The translations under genes were made by a program, and so were the position numbers. Below are positions 54,277 through 63,819 of a stretch of 64,000 bases of DNA, one piece after another. Source of the DNA: Armatimonadota bacterium (lineage in GTDB: Bacteria; Armatimonadota; UBA5829); assembly GCA_023474015.1 (NCBI GenBank), contig JAMCYN010000108.1, positions 62,001 through 126,000 of the forward strand. The letters run 5' to 3'. The notes below the pieces were generated by a model that saw nothing but the letters and a program-made list of their open reading frames with translations, made no database searches and had not been told where the DNA came from. Position 1 is the first letter of the stretch, and each line of letters begins with the position of its first letter.

Positions 54277-55170
54277 ATGTCAATTGTTCCGATGCGGGAG
54301 ATGCTCGCGAATGCTCTGAAGAAAAACTACGCCGTTGGATATTTTGAGGCTTGGGACCAGTATTCGCTTGAGGCGGTGCTTGAAGCTGCCACGGAGTGCA
54401 AGTCGCCTGTGATTTTGGGTTTCGGCGGAGTAATGATGAACCAGCAGTGGTTCGGGTCCGGTGGGCTGGTGGAGCTTGCCGCGATGGGGCGCGTCGTCGC
54501 CGAAAGAGCGAAAGTGCCCGTCGCATATCTGCTGAACGAAGTGCTCTCGTTCAGTCACATAGAACAGGGTCTCAAGGCTGGTTTCAACACTGTGATGCTC
54601 GATACTTCCCACCTGCCTTTTGATGAGAACATCACTCAGACGCGCAAAGTAGTGGAGGCGGCGAATGAATTCGGTGCGGATGTCGAGGGTGAGTGTGATC
54701 CACTGCCGGATGCTTCCGGGACGATGGGAGAGCACGCGGGCTCGAGGAAGACCGACCCCAATGATGCCGCAAGATTTGTAGCCGAAACAGGGGTCCGCGC
54801 CCTATCGATAGCCATTGGCAATGAGCACATTCAGACCGAAAGCAAATCAGCGATAGACTTCGATCTTCTCGAAAGGCTTCAGAAGACGGTCCCCGTTCCG
54901 CTCGTGATCCACGGCGGAACGGGCTTCCCTGACGACTGTGTGCAGCGCGCAATAGAGCTAGGAGTCGCCAAATTCAACGTGGGCTCGATCATGAAAAAGC
55001 TGTATTTGGAGAGCGTTCGGGATAGTATGCTTTCGCTTACTGATCGCCTGGATTTCCAACAGTTGGTCGGCTCGCACAAACCCGCCGATTTTCTTGAGGT
55101 GGCAAAGAACGCGGTCAAGGACGAGGTGAAGCGACGCCTTGTCGTATACAATAGCGCTGGAAAGGCGTAA
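54277..55170 (+). CDS. Class II aldolase homologue with altered active site
   Basis: The 297-residue product has the TIM-barrel pattern of zinc-dependent fructose- or tagatose-bisphosphate aldolases: MREMLANALKKNYAVGYFEA, AGFNTVMLDTSHLPFDENI, a His-containing GNEHIQTESKSA near residue 184 and IHGGTGFPDD near 212. The catalytic Asp-His pair of the usual L-H-L-D-H-G motif is replaced by Y-L-L-N-E-V (residues 84-89), so the acid Asp and first zinc His are Asn87 and Glu88. Two of three metal His remain. It may act on another substrate or with another mechanism, or be inactive. AGGAG precedes the ATG. Confidence 0.88.
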   Translation: MSIVPMREMLANALKKNYAVGYFEAWDQYSLEAVLEAATECKSPVILGFGGVMMNQQWFGSGGLVELAAMGRVVAERAKVPVAYLLNEVLSFSHIEQGLKAGFNTVMLDTSHLPFDENITQTRKVVEAANEFGADVEGECDPLPDASGTMGEHAGSRKTDPNDAARFVAETGVRALSIAIGNEHIQTESKSAIDFDLLERLQKTVPVPLVIHGGTGFPDDCVQRAIELGVAKFNVGSIMKKLYLESVRDSMLSLTDRLDFQQLVGSHKPADFLEVAKNAVKDEVKRRLVVYNSAGKA

Positions 55171-55197
55171 GCAGCAAATCAAGACGAGGAGAATATT

Positions 55198-56079
55198 ATG
55201 CCCGAAGTAGATGTTAGAGAAGAGAAGAATTTCTATCTGGATATTCCGCAGAAGAGCGAAGTTTTCCCCCTCAAGGGATGTAACAACCTGGACTGGGGGC
55301 TGAAGAATCGACTTTCACAGATATTCGACCCCAAGACCAATAAAACCGTAATGCTCGCGATAGACCATGGCTACTTCCAGGGCCCGACCACCGGCCTTGA
55401 GAGGGTGGATGTGAATATCGTACCGCTTGTGCCCTACGCTGATACCCTCATGCTCACGCGAGGCATCCTGCGGTCGGTGATTTCCCCGAGCTATGGCAGG
55501 GGAATCGTCTTGAGAGCCAGCGGTGGGCCATCGATTCTCAAGGAACTCTCAAACGAGCAGATCGCCATCGATATTGATGAAGCAATTCGGCTGAATGTCG
55601 CCGCGATGGCTGTGCAGGTGTTTGTGGGCGGAGAATACGAGAGCCAGTCGATTCACAACCTGACCCGCCTGGTCGATATGGGCAACCGATACGGCATAGC
55701 CACCCTCGGCGTGACCGCCGTCGGCAAGGATTTGGTGCGCGACGCAAAGTATATGAGGCTCGCCACCCGCATCTGTGCCGAGCTTGGCGCGACTTATGTG
55801 AAGACCTACTATGTGGAGAAGGACTTCGAGACGGTGACGGCCTCGTGCCCCGTGCCCGTCGTGATTGCCGGAGGAAAGAAGCTCCCCGAGCTTGATGCTC
55901 TGAAGATGGCCGCCAACGCCATCAAAGAAGGAGCTTCGGGAGTAGACATGGGCCGCAATATCTTCCAGGCCGAAGCCCCTGTCGCCATGATAAAGGCCGT
56001 CAGAGCCGTCGTTCATGAGAATGTGAGCCCTGAGGATGCGCACGACTTCTACATTACCGAGAAAAACAAGAAAGTTTAG
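55198..56079 (+). CDS. lsrF: LsrF-like thiolase/aldolase
   Basis: The 293-residue product closely matches LsrF of the AI-2 pathway. It has [20 protein letters not shown], then [35 protein letters not shown] and [14 protein letters not shown] (Schiff-base Lys). [16 protein letters not shown] and [20 protein letters not shown] follow. In enterobacteria LsrF moves an acetyl group from 3-hydroxy-2,4-pentadione-5-phosphate to CoA, leaving dihydroxyacetone phosphate. Here it sits without LsrK, LsrR, LsrG or the Lsr transporter, next to a PfkB kinase and an E1 pair. The family assignment is firm; the substrate is open. Confidence 0.93.
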   Translation: MPEVDVREEKNFYLDIPQKSEVFPLKGCNNLDWGLKNRLSQIFDPKTNKTVMLAIDHGYFQGPTTGLERVDVNIVPLVPYADTLMLTRGILRSVISPSYGRGIVLRASGGPSILKELSNEQIAIDIDEAIRLNVAAMAVQVFVGGEYESQSIHNLTRLVDMGNRYGIATLGVTAVGKDLVRDAKYMRLATRICAELGATYVKTYYVEKDFETVTASCPVPVVIAGGKKLPELDALKMAANAIKEGASGVDMGRNIFQAEAPVAMIKAVRAVVHENVSPEDAHDFYITEKNKKV

Positions 56080-56082
56080 CTG

Positions 56083-56787
56083 ATGTCTGTATTTGAGATG
56101 CTCAAAAGACTTTGCCCGACTATCAGCGTCGGCGTTCTTACGGCGAACCTGATGTCTCTGGGCGATGACCTGGCCGCGCTCGACGGAACAGGTGTCGAAA
56201 TCCTTCACTTCGATATCATGGACGGGTGCTTCTGCCCATCCATGACCTTCGGGCCTGGGTTCGTAAAGGGCGTCAAGACCGCGCTCTTGAAGGACGTTCA
56301 CCTGATGATAGAGAACCCCCTGCCGAAACTTTCGGACTATGTTTCAGCAGGAGCGGATATTCTCACGGTCCATGTAGAATCCTGCCCGACACACATCCAT
56401 CGAGTGTTTCAAGAGCTCGGAAAGATGACCAATGCGAACGACCCTGAACGCGGGATTGTACGTGGTGTGGCTATTAACCCTGGGACTCCTGTCGAGGTGA
56501 TCGAGCCTCTGCTGGATGACGTGGACATGGTGACGCTGCTTGCAATCAATCCCGGCTGGGGCGGGCAAAAGCTGATACCATCTACGAGTGAGAGACTCGC
56601 CAAGGCTCGGCGGCTGATCGCGGGTCGAGACATTCTGATTTGCATTGACGGTGGTGTCACGCGTGATAATATTACTGAAGTGGCTAAGATGGGCGCGGAT
56701 ATGGTCGTGGCCGGCAGCGCGGTTTTCGATGGCAAGACACCTCACCAGAACGCCCTGTTTATGCTGGACGTGCTGAGAAGGGACTAA
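56083..56787 (+). CDS. rpe: Ribulose-phosphate 3-epimerase family protein
   Basis: The 234-residue TIM-barrel product has GVEILHFDIMDGCF (metal-binding His and Asp) and KDVHLMIENPLP. INPGWGGQKLIPST and ICIDGGVTRDNITEVA (second Asp) also match. All metal ligands of ribulose-5-phosphate epimerases are present, so an active epimerase on a ketose phosphate is likely. It ends the DeoR-controlled operon, starting 3 bases after lsrF. Confidence 0.92.
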   Translation: MSVFEMLKRLCPTISVGVLTANLMSLGDDLAALDGTGVEILHFDIMDGCFCPSMTFGPGFVKGVKTALLKDVHLMIENPLPKLSDYVSAGADILTVHVESCPTHIHRVFQELGKMTNANDPERGIVRGVAINPGTPVEVIEPLLDDVDMVTLLAINPGWGGQKLIPSTSERLAKARRLIAGRDILICIDGGVTRDNITEVAKMGADMVVAGSAVFDGKTPHQNALFMLDVLRRD

Positions 56788-57072
56788 GGATAGAGTAATT
56801 GGAAACAGGCTCGGGGATTGATATGGCAGCGATTAACCTGAGTGGCACCTGGGCTGGACCAGAACCGGTTTGCTGGAACTCGAAGCAGTGCCCGAACTCT
56901 CCCACAGCGCGCGGTGACAAATGAGCTTCGCAGTTGGCGTCTGGGCATGGACGGCGGCCACGTATAGGTCGCCGTCCTACTCTTGTAGACTTCAATAATG
57001 TGATCCGGGCTCACGTGGGGTGTGATAGTCGGCGCTGTAAGCATAATCCATTGCCCAGGTATTCGGACTGCA
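56788..57072. other. Intergenic region of 285 bases between convergent genes
   Basis: The only item worth noting is a 33-codon frame at 56823-56924 (MAAINLSGTWAGPEPVCWNS) that resembles the start of a GH2-like sugar-hydrolase domain (NLSGTW). It is probably a relic. No terminator or promoter is clear. Confidence 0.5.
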
Positions 57073-59469
57073 TCAACGAGCCCCGTTGGCCACCGCTACC
57101 AGGCGATCAATGAAAAGCGCCCCGGAGTCTTTGGCATTGCGGATGCTGAGCCACACCGTATATTCTCCCGAACCCATGTCCAGGGGATAGAAATCCCATT
57201 TTTTCGCGCCGAATTCGAAAGCCAGGCCGCTATTGACCGTGTCGAATTTGTGAACCCCCAGCTTTACCCATTGGTAGGAGTTCCCTTGTGCCTCTTGCAG
57301 TTGCTGCTTCCGCGCGCTCCCTGCGTCAATCCCGCCCCAGGTTTGAATCGACTTCCACACCAGTTCGTCAGCCGACTCGGCGATCTTCAGTGCGTACCCG
57401 CCGGCGGCCGTTTGGTCGGCCACCAGATCCACTTGGGCAGTTCCTTTCACCCCATCCGCGACAGGTATGTCTCCCGAAGGACCCGTTCCCGTCGCGTCAA
57501 ACGCGTAACTTTGTGCCGCGTATTGATAGACCGCCTTCGCGGGGAAGCCGGCGAATTCCGGCGGCACGGACAGATCTCTGAACTTCATCAGATGATTCTT
57601 CGCGAGATTGATCCAGGTTTCCGTTTTAGCAACATGTCCCTTCTCATCACCTGCCAACCTGCCCTGCCAGGCGCCGGCTTGCCGGGTCCGCTCCAGCAGT
57701 TGGAACTGCCTCACGGGAAATGTTGCCGGATCATTTCCACGCATTTTCCAATCGCGCAAGAACTGATTCCATTTGAACACCATGACCCGGTCGATGGTCG
57801 AAGCGCGCAGGAATCGAGTCCGCTCCAGGAAGCGTGTATCCTCCGCGTTCTTCATCGCCACCTGTTCCGCTTCCGCCAGAATGTCGTTGGCTTTCAGGCA
57901 GAAGTCGAGTGTCAGATGATTTTGGGCCATGAGATCCGCATAGAACCATTCATGGGGCCGAGTCTGTTCCATTTGCAGGCGCAGTAGCTCCAAATACTCT
58001 CGGATTTTCCCGCCCGCCGGGCCGTAATACCCGTCCGTGAATTTCACAACCAGGGGTTTGATGTCCTGATAGGGATTTTGCATCAGCTTGGCGAAAACCC
58101 ATGTCTTGAGGGCCGTGCAGTCGCTCATCAGAAAGCTATCCGTGTTCTGGAAGAAAACGTGCCGTATACCCATCCGGTCCAAGGTCCGGAGGAATTCGGG
58201 ATACACCTCGACGGAGGCGGTTGGCCAGTCGTGTCCGGAACTGGTGTTGCCTCCGATATCATACTTTCCCCTGTATCGCTCGAAGGTCCGGGTGTAGTGC
58301 CATATCGCTACCTGATGAAACAGGCCTTTCCATGACTTGAGCGCGGAGAGAATTCCCGCGTTGGCTGGATCCGTGATGCTCTTCGAAAAATCCATCGCCT
58401 CGGTGCAATACCAGACTATCACATTGCTGGGGACATTCCGCGCCCTTGGAAGTACGCCAGCTTCCTGATAGGCGCTGTAAAGAATTAGAACGTCCGGGTA
58501 TTTCTTCGCAATCGATTCCGCCACCTTGCTGACGAACGCCAGGTAAAGATCGCTTTTCAAGGAATGCGCGAAGTAAGCGGTGCACTTGGCGCACGTGCAC
58601 CACGGGGCCCCGTCTTCCCGCCCCATAGAGTAAATATAGCGAATCGGCTCGCCGGACGAGGCACTGGCTCTGAGATCTTCCTCAATTATCTTGCCGAGCC
58701 GGTCCACATATTCCGCCGCCAATCCCTCCGCCGACATGCAGTAGTCGCCGGTCCAGGGCGCGAATTTCTGACGTTTCCCGTCCACTTCCGCATACCATTC
58801 CGGATGCTTCTCAAAATATTCAGACGGTGGAACGACTTTCATTATACCGTGCGCCATCGTGCTACAGAATTTGGAAAAATCATCTAAGGTCATAGCCTGG
58901 CTTGCTTTGGGCAAAGAATTATGAAATATCCGCGACTGAAAGACCGGTTTGCCTCGACTGGATAAGGAACCGACGACCAGCGTCTCCAGCTTCGGCACTT
59001 CTTCTTCATAGGGCGTCCACCACCGCACACCTACCGCGTCCTCCAGAAAACGCCACACCGCGTAGGCGGTTCCAGACTCCTTGCCACCGGCCAGGTACAG
59101 ATTGCCGCCCTTCACCTTGATGATCCACTCATCTCTCTCCAGCTTGTTCGGGTCCAGCCCCAGCCGTTTCACGGCCACCTGTCCCACACCGATCGTCTTC
59201 GCCAAGGCGGGGACTTTGGTCTCGTCATTGACGACGAACGTGGCCCCGGTGACTTTCTCGAGGTAGGACTTCAACTCGGACGCGGCATTGCGTTCCGACT
59301 CAATCGCATCGTCGGCGACGACGATGGTGTAGTCGGTCTTCCCGCCGGTCGCCAGTGTCAACGCGTGCTTCGATGGTTTCGCGAGGGCATTGGACACGTC
59401 GGCATACCCGGTTCGACACCCGCACGCGACCATCAGCGCCAGCCCCACAGTGCATATTAAACGGTTCAT
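57073..59469 (-). CDS. Secreted DUF4838 lipoprotein, glucuronidase-related
   Basis: The 798-residue product has a lipoprotein-type signal (MNRLICTVGLALMVACGCRT; Cys16 preceded by MVA). An alpha-glucuronidase-like N-terminal domain follows (ESERNAASELKSYLEKVTGA, GGKESGTAYAVWRFLEDAVG). The DUF4838 core runs from about residue 250 to 560 (IYSMGREDGAPWCTCAKCTA, HDWPTASVEVYPEFLRTLDR). A C-terminal beta-sandwich domain (about 640-798) ends it. DUF4838 proteins of glycan-degrading bacteria are thought to act on polysaccharides, with no proven chemistry known to me. It is transcribed in the same direction as the adjacent GH2 gene, which lies upstream of it. Confidence 0.85.
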   Translation of the reverse strand: MNRLICTVGLALMVACGCRTGYADVSNALAKPSKHALTLATGGKTDYTIVVADDAIESERNAASELKSYLEKVTGATFVVNDETKVPALAKTIGVGQVAVKRLGLDPNKLERDEWIIKVKGGNLYLAGGKESGTAYAVWRFLEDAVGVRWWTPYEEEVPKLETLVVGSLSSRGKPVFQSRIFHNSLPKASQAMTLDDFSKFCSTMAHGIMKVVPPSEYFEKHPEWYAEVDGKRQKFAPWTGDYCMSAEGLAAEYVDRLGKIIEEDLRASASSGEPIRYIYSMGREDGAPWCTCAKCTAYFAHSLKSDLYLAFVSKVAESIAKKYPDVLILYSAYQEAGVLPRARNVPSNVIVWYCTEAMDFSKSITDPANAGILSALKSWKGLFHQVAIWHYTRTFERYRGKYDIGGNTSSGHDWPTASVEVYPEFLRTLDRMGIRHVFFQNTDSFLMSDCTALKTWVFAKLMQNPYQDIKPLVVKFTDGYYGPAGGKIREYLELLRLQMEQTRPHEWFYADLMAQNHLTLDFCLKANDILAEAEQVAMKNAEDTRFLERTRFLRASTIDRVMVFKWNQFLRDWKMRGNDPATFPVRQFQLLERTRQAGAWQGRLAGDEKGHVAKTETWINLAKNHLMKFRDLSVPPEFAGFPAKAVYQYAAQSYAFDATGTGPSGDIPVADGVKGTAQVDLVADQTAAGGYALKIAESADELVWKSIQTWGGIDAGSARKQQLQEAQGNSYQWVKLGVHKFDTVNSGLAFEFGAKKWDFYPLDMGSGEYTVWLSIRNAKDSGALFIDRLVAVANGAR

Positions 59470-59521
59470 AGTTTTGTGAATCCCTTCATTATCAGCGACT
59501 GGTTATAGGTCCAGGTCAACC

Positions 59522-62500
59522 CTAATCTTCCATACCGACGAGGCGACCGGCAAAGAGCATTGCCGCCGGGTTGCATCGAAGCCTGCCTGCCAGGCTCAGT
59601 TGGCAAACTATCAGGCTGCCTCTGCCGCTTCGCTTCTCGGCCGCGGCCAGCGTGGGGTGCCAGTTGCCTCTCCAGTCTCCGTTTCCGCTCGTCAGTATCG
59701 CTTTCCATCCCGGAGCCGTGAAAGTGGTGGACAGGATGGGGGTCACGCAGCCTTCATCGGGATCGTACCAGAAGCTGAAGTCCCTCGGCTCGAATCCTTT
59801 CACCAGGCGATGGCCGGTCGCTCGGGATGCGAAGTGCCGAGGACCCATTCCGCCCCCCAGACCCAATCCGCACTCTACGATCTCTATCTTATCGCCGCCA
59901 ATCTCGTACTCTCCCGCAGGTAACTCAACAAAGATGGCCGTCGCCCCGCTGCGGACTGCCTTCATGATCGACTTTCGATTCGCGGTAAATTTTGCGTAAT
60001 CGTCTATCAGGATCACGTCACCGGCCGCCGGAGAGCCCGAGAAATCGGCCTCCAGGCTGAGCTCTTCCGTCAATCGCGCCGCAGTCCCCGTCGGATTTCC
60101 CACGATTTCAGTGCGCCGACCGGACTCCAGGCTCGGGCGCGGGAATATGTTGATCTCGATGGACGTATCGTGCAACACCTCACCCGTCCGGCTGAGAAGC
60201 CCCAGGCGCAAGGTGGCGGCTGATCGCTTTGTAACCATAGGCGTCCGGAAGCTGATGAGGCCCTGGCATTCAGTGCCGCACTGCGGCGCTCTCGCCTCCG
60301 CGCGCCCCGCCAACAGTACCGTGCCGTTCATCTCAAGCTGATAGTGCAAATGCATGTCTGTTGGAGCCGTGCTGAGATCGTTGCATACCCAGGCCTCCAC
60401 CTCAGTCATTTCCTCGGAGAAGAACGAATACCTGTCGGTGCGTAGATTGACCGCCAGAGGCGTGAGCGCGTCCCTATACGCAAAGTACGCCGGCTTCGGG
60501 CGACGATCCACGTCCATGATCGTTTTCATCCACCCGGACGGGAAAGCGTCTATGAACAGATGGATGGCGAATGTGTTCATTCGGTTGTCGCGCCGGAACG
60601 CTTCGGTTTGAAGCCGCATCACCCACGCCTGGTGGGATTGGCTGGCCCTCACCCAGTCCCTGACACTGTGCTGACCGTCGAACCACATATAGTGGAAACG
60701 CCCCGTTTGGGCCGTGATTATTCGGTCGGGCGTCCAAGTCTTCTCCTCGTCACGCGTTTGAGGCAGCCATGAAGAGGGGTAACGCGCTCTCATAAGCTCG
60801 ACCGGGTCCAAGCCCTCTGCTCCAAACTCGCCGCATCCGTAGTACCAACCAGGTTTCACCTTTTGCCAATATCCCTTGTGCAGCTTACCGAGATCCAGCC
60901 CGTGACCGTTGTACCATCCGCAGTAACAATGATTGTCGGGTAACCCCGGACCCGGAGGATCGTAATCACCATCCACCGGCTTGATCACGCGATCGGGATT
61001 CGCCAGTCGCACCGCCTCGCTCGCTGCCACAAAGAAGCTCTCCAACTCGGGGCGAGCGAGGTGACGGTGAGGTTTGTCCAAGACGTTTGCTAATGGCTCG
61101 TTGATGTAACTGACCACGATGTTGCACGGGTGTGACCGCACAAGTCGCTCCATCTCCTCGGCCTCTCGTACCGCCTCACAGAACTGACTGCGACGAAGCA
61201 CGGCGAACAGCGGCAGGTCGGTCTGAGTCATCAGACCCAGCCGGTCGCAGTACTCATAGACCTCGGGTTGCACCGGGCGCTGAGTTAGCCTCCAGAAGTT
61301 TATGTGGCAGACCTTGGCGAGGAGAATGTCATCGATCAGACGGCCCCAGTCTTTCTTCGCGACGCACTGCTGCTCGAAGCCCATGGTGTTCGCGCCACGC
61401 AACTTGATCTCCATTCCGTTGAGGTAGAAACGGCCCTTCGGCTCGGTATCCTCATCCATTCGGAAGGAGCGCATGCCGAACTGGCGTTTAGCGACATCCT
61501 TCACGTTGCCGTCTGCGTCACGCAACGTCACTTGTGCTTGGTAGAGCCACGGTGTCTCAGTTTGCCACAGCCGCGGGTTCGGAACGTCAAACGGCACGCG
61601 GAAGTAGTTTAGTCCCGGGCCCAACTGCCCCGGCATTTCGTGACGCTTTCCTCGAAAAAGAGTCTGTCTGAAGTTTTGGCCGAACACGGACAGTTCGATA
61701 CTCGCATCTTGTCTCAGTATATTACAACTGTGGACCTCAACCCATGCCTCGGCGCGCTGCTCTTCCGGTAATGGACGAATGAAGACATCATGGATGTGGA
61801 ACGGCGACCGGGACTCAAGGTAGACGTCCTGATAAATGCCCATGCCCGGTGGGCAATGGTGCCAGCCGATCTGGGGATCATCATATCCGAGACCGGTAGC
61901 GGCATACAGCTTGTCTCCTTCGTACAAGGCGCCGTCCTCACCCCATGAGTCATTGCTCATGCAAATGGCATCGTTCTCCACTTTGACAACCAACACGTTC
62001 GGTCCGCGCCTGGACACGGAGGTCACGTCAAACTCGAACGGAGCGAAGAAGCCCTCGTGCGAACCGACATACGAACCGTTCAGAAAGACATGGGCCTTGT
62101 AGTCTACTCCCTTGAAGCAGAGGAACAGCGCACCGCGTGAGAACATGTCATCATGCAGAGTGAGTTCGGTGCGATAGTACGTAACCGCTTTGCCCAATGG
62201 CGCGCCGAAGTGAGGAATTCCGACCCGCGACCACTCTCCTGATCCCGAAAGTGTCGAGGCAAAATCGGCAATATCCGCGTCAGTCTGTATTCGCCAATCG
62301 AACTCTTCCAGATGGAGTCGATCACGCGTCTGCTCGGGGCCCGGCGCAAGGTCGCGCAGGAATTTCGCATGCGCTCTGCGCAGCCGAGCCAATTCGGCCT
62401 TTAGTTTAGCGGGAGAATCCAGCTTCGGAGCAGGCGTGAACACCGCGTCGGCATTCAGAGACTGGAGCGCAAACTCCACATCCGGCAACTCCGGCGGACA

Positions 62501-62590
62501 TGGCTCGACTAGTGTATGCTCGCTATATGCGCCGCGCTGTGTCGCAACACGGGCGAATATATCGTTCTTCGGTGTCTTTACCTCACTCAC
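59522..62590 (-). CDS. Glycoside hydrolase family 2 protein
   Basis: The 1022-residue product has the GH2 layout. A jelly-roll domain (to about residue 270) contains YYRTELTLHDDMFSRGALFL and FKGVDYKAHVFLNG. Ig-like domains then lead to a TIM barrel with the acid/base Glu in VVSYINEPLANVL near residue 497. The likely nucleophile Glu is in GCGEFGAEG near 587. A C-terminal amidotransferase-like fold (about 820-960) resembles the ThuA/GATase region of some large beta-galactosidases. It lacks a signal peptide, so it acts inside the cell. Substrate specificity (galactoside, mannoside or glucuronide) cannot be told. It is close to the DUF4838 gene. Confidence 0.88.
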   Translation of the reverse strand: MSEVKTPKNDIFARVATQRGAYSEHTLVEPCPPELPDVEFALQSLNADAVFTPAPKLDSPAKLKAELARLRRAHAKFLRDLAPGPEQTRDRLHLEEFDWRIQTDADIADFASTLSGSGEWSRVGIPHFGAPLGKAVTYYRTELTLHDDMFSRGALFLCFKGVDYKAHVFLNGSYVGSHEGFFAPFEFDVTSVSRRGPNVLVVKVENDAICMSNDSWGEDGALYEGDKLYAATGLGYDDPQIGWHHCPPGMGIYQDVYLESRSPFHIHDVFIRPLPEEQRAEAWVEVHSCNILRQDASIELSVFGQNFRQTLFRGKRHEMPGQLGPGLNYFRVPFDVPNPRLWQTETPWLYQAQVTLRDADGNVKDVAKRQFGMRSFRMDEDTEPKGRFYLNGMEIKLRGANTMGFEQQCVAKKDWGRLIDDILLAKVCHINFWRLTQRPVQPEVYEYCDRLGLMTQTDLPLFAVLRRSQFCEAVREAEEMERLVRSHPCNIVVSYINEPLANVLDKPHRHLARPELESFFVAASEAVRLANPDRVIKPVDGDYDPPGPGLPDNHCYCGWYNGHGLDLGKLHKGYWQKVKPGWYYGCGEFGAEGLDPVELMRARYPSSWLPQTRDEEKTWTPDRIITAQTGRFHYMWFDGQHSVRDWVRASQSHQAWVMRLQTEAFRRDNRMNTFAIHLFIDAFPSGWMKTIMDVDRRPKPAYFAYRDALTPLAVNLRTDRYSFFSEEMTEVEAWVCNDLSTAPTDMHLHYQLEMNGTVLLAGRAEARAPQCGTECQGLISFRTPMVTKRSAATLRLGLLSRTGEVLHDTSIEINIFPRPSLESGRRTEIVGNPTGTAARLTEELSLEADFSGSPAAGDVILIDDYAKFTANRKSIMKAVRSGATAIFVELPAGEYEIGGDKIEIVECGLGLGGGMGPRHFASRATGHRLVKGFEPRDFSFWYDPDEGCVTPILSTTFTAPGWKAILTSGNGDWRGNWHPTLAAAEKRSGRGSLIVCQLSLAGRLRCNPAAMLFAGRLVGMED

Positions 62591-62622
62591 GCAACTCTCC
62601 TTCAGCGCGACCAGTATCGGTC

Positions 62623-63786
62623 CTACTCAATTTCGACAATGTTTCTGAATCGGTTGGAAAACTCCTCTACTCCGTCCGGAGTAATACGTACGCCGGTCTC
62701 CCACCGCAGTCCGTAGTGAGGCGAGACGAGGAAAGTATCGACCTGGAAAGTCATGTTCTCTTGGAGCGGATATTCCGAGGACGTCTCCATCCAAGGGCGC
62801 TCTACCTCGAGCATCCCAAGTCCATGGCACGGCCCATACAGCAAATTATCGCCGTATCCCTTCGACTTTACGTAGTCAAAGAAGCTCACAGCCACGTGAC
62901 AGGCCGGGGTGCCTGCTCGCATCCACTCTATCGTCTTGAAGTGTGCTTCCAAGCCGAACGAGACCAGATCCTTCATCTTTGGATCCATCTTTCCCATGCA
63001 TATGGGAAGCCCTATGCTGGGTGAATACCCGCCAACGCGCGCGCCGATGCTAAACTGCACCAGTTCGCCTTGTTGTATCACCTTGTGAGACGGGCGGCCT
63101 ATCGCGTGACAGCTATTCGTGCCGGACAGGACATAGGTCGGGTGGGCCTCGTACTCGGCGCCGTGCCTGTACATTGCTTCTTGGGCTATCCCGACCACTT
63201 GGAGTTCCGTCATACCGGGTTTAATGCGCTTCAGAACCTCATCAACCGCCAGCTCACAGACACCGAACGCGGCCTTCAAGAGTGCAATCTCGTTCTCGCT
63301 CTTGATGGCTCGCATCTCGTACATGATCTCATCCGCCTTGACGATTTGCGCGCCTGGTAGGGCTGCACAGACAGGTTCATAGACAGACACAGGCATGGCG
63401 GTAGAGCCCGCGATGCCTAGCTTCTTGACTCCTCGTCCATTGTTGGCCGAAGAGAAAATGCCCTCGAATGTATCCACTTCGATATCCGGATAGTCAGGCT
63501 CCGCGGACTCTCGATAATAGAGAACCATCCGTATATCCTCGATGCTGCTGTGGTCTCGAGCAAAAGCCAGGCTCTCCGGGCCGATCAACAGGATTGGGTC
63601 TCCCTGGGCGGGCACAAGGACTCCCGCGCTCTCGAAAATGGGCCAATAGTCCGAGAGGTACCGGACGTTTGCGAAATCCGCCTCATTGCTGTGTACCAGC
63701 AGCGCATCAAGCCCTCGTTCGTTTACCTTGCGCTGGACGTCCTGGTGTCTTTGTTTGAATTCCTTCATCGGGATGTGATTGATCAC
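62623..63786 (-). CDS. M24 (creatinase/prolidase-fold) protein without the metal-binding Asp pair
   Basis: The 387-residue product has the creatinase N-terminal domain (residues 1-150) and the pita-bread C-terminal domain: EMRAIKSENEIALLKAAFGV, SGTNSCHAIGRPSH, CHGLGMLEVER (His321) and WETGVRITPDG (a metal-type Glu). The two Asp ligands of M24 metallopeptidases are absent: FSIGAR and YSPSIGLP have Ser at those positions (near 246 and 257). Creatinases and some amidinohydrolases of this fold also lack metals, so this may be a metal-independent hydrolase rather than an aminopeptidase. The GTG start has GAGGAGG upstream. Confidence 0.88.
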   Translation of the reverse strand: MINHIPMKEFKQRHQDVQRKVNERGLDALLVHSNEADFANVRYLSDYWPIFESAGVLVPAQGDPILLIGPESLAFARDHSSIEDIRMVLYYRESAEPDYPDIEVDTFEGIFSSANNGRGVKKLGIAGSTAMPVSVYEPVCAALPGAQIVKADEIMYEMRAIKSENEIALLKAAFGVCELAVDEVLKRIKPGMTELQVVGIAQEAMYRHGAEYEAHPTYVLSGTNSCHAIGRPSHKVIQQGELVQFSIGARVGGYSPSIGLPICMGKMDPKMKDLVSFGLEAHFKTIEWMRAGTPACHVAVSFFDYVKSKGYGDNLLYGPCHGLGMLEVERPWMETSSEYPLQENMTFQVDTFLVSPHYGLRWETGVRITPDGVEEFSNRFRNIVEIE

Positions 63787-63819
63787 TTGTCATTCCTCCT
63801 CGTTATAGTCTTGCTATTA

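Noticed and set aside
56784..57044. Minus-strand frame of 86 codons between rpe and the DUF4838 gene
   Set aside because: The product has no recognisable motif and the start lacks a ribosome-binding site; it overlaps the rpe stop.
57022..57987. Open frame of 321 codons opposite the DUF4838 gene
   Set aside because: It is antisense to a clearly coding gene with signal peptide and domain features; the translated product shows no motif.
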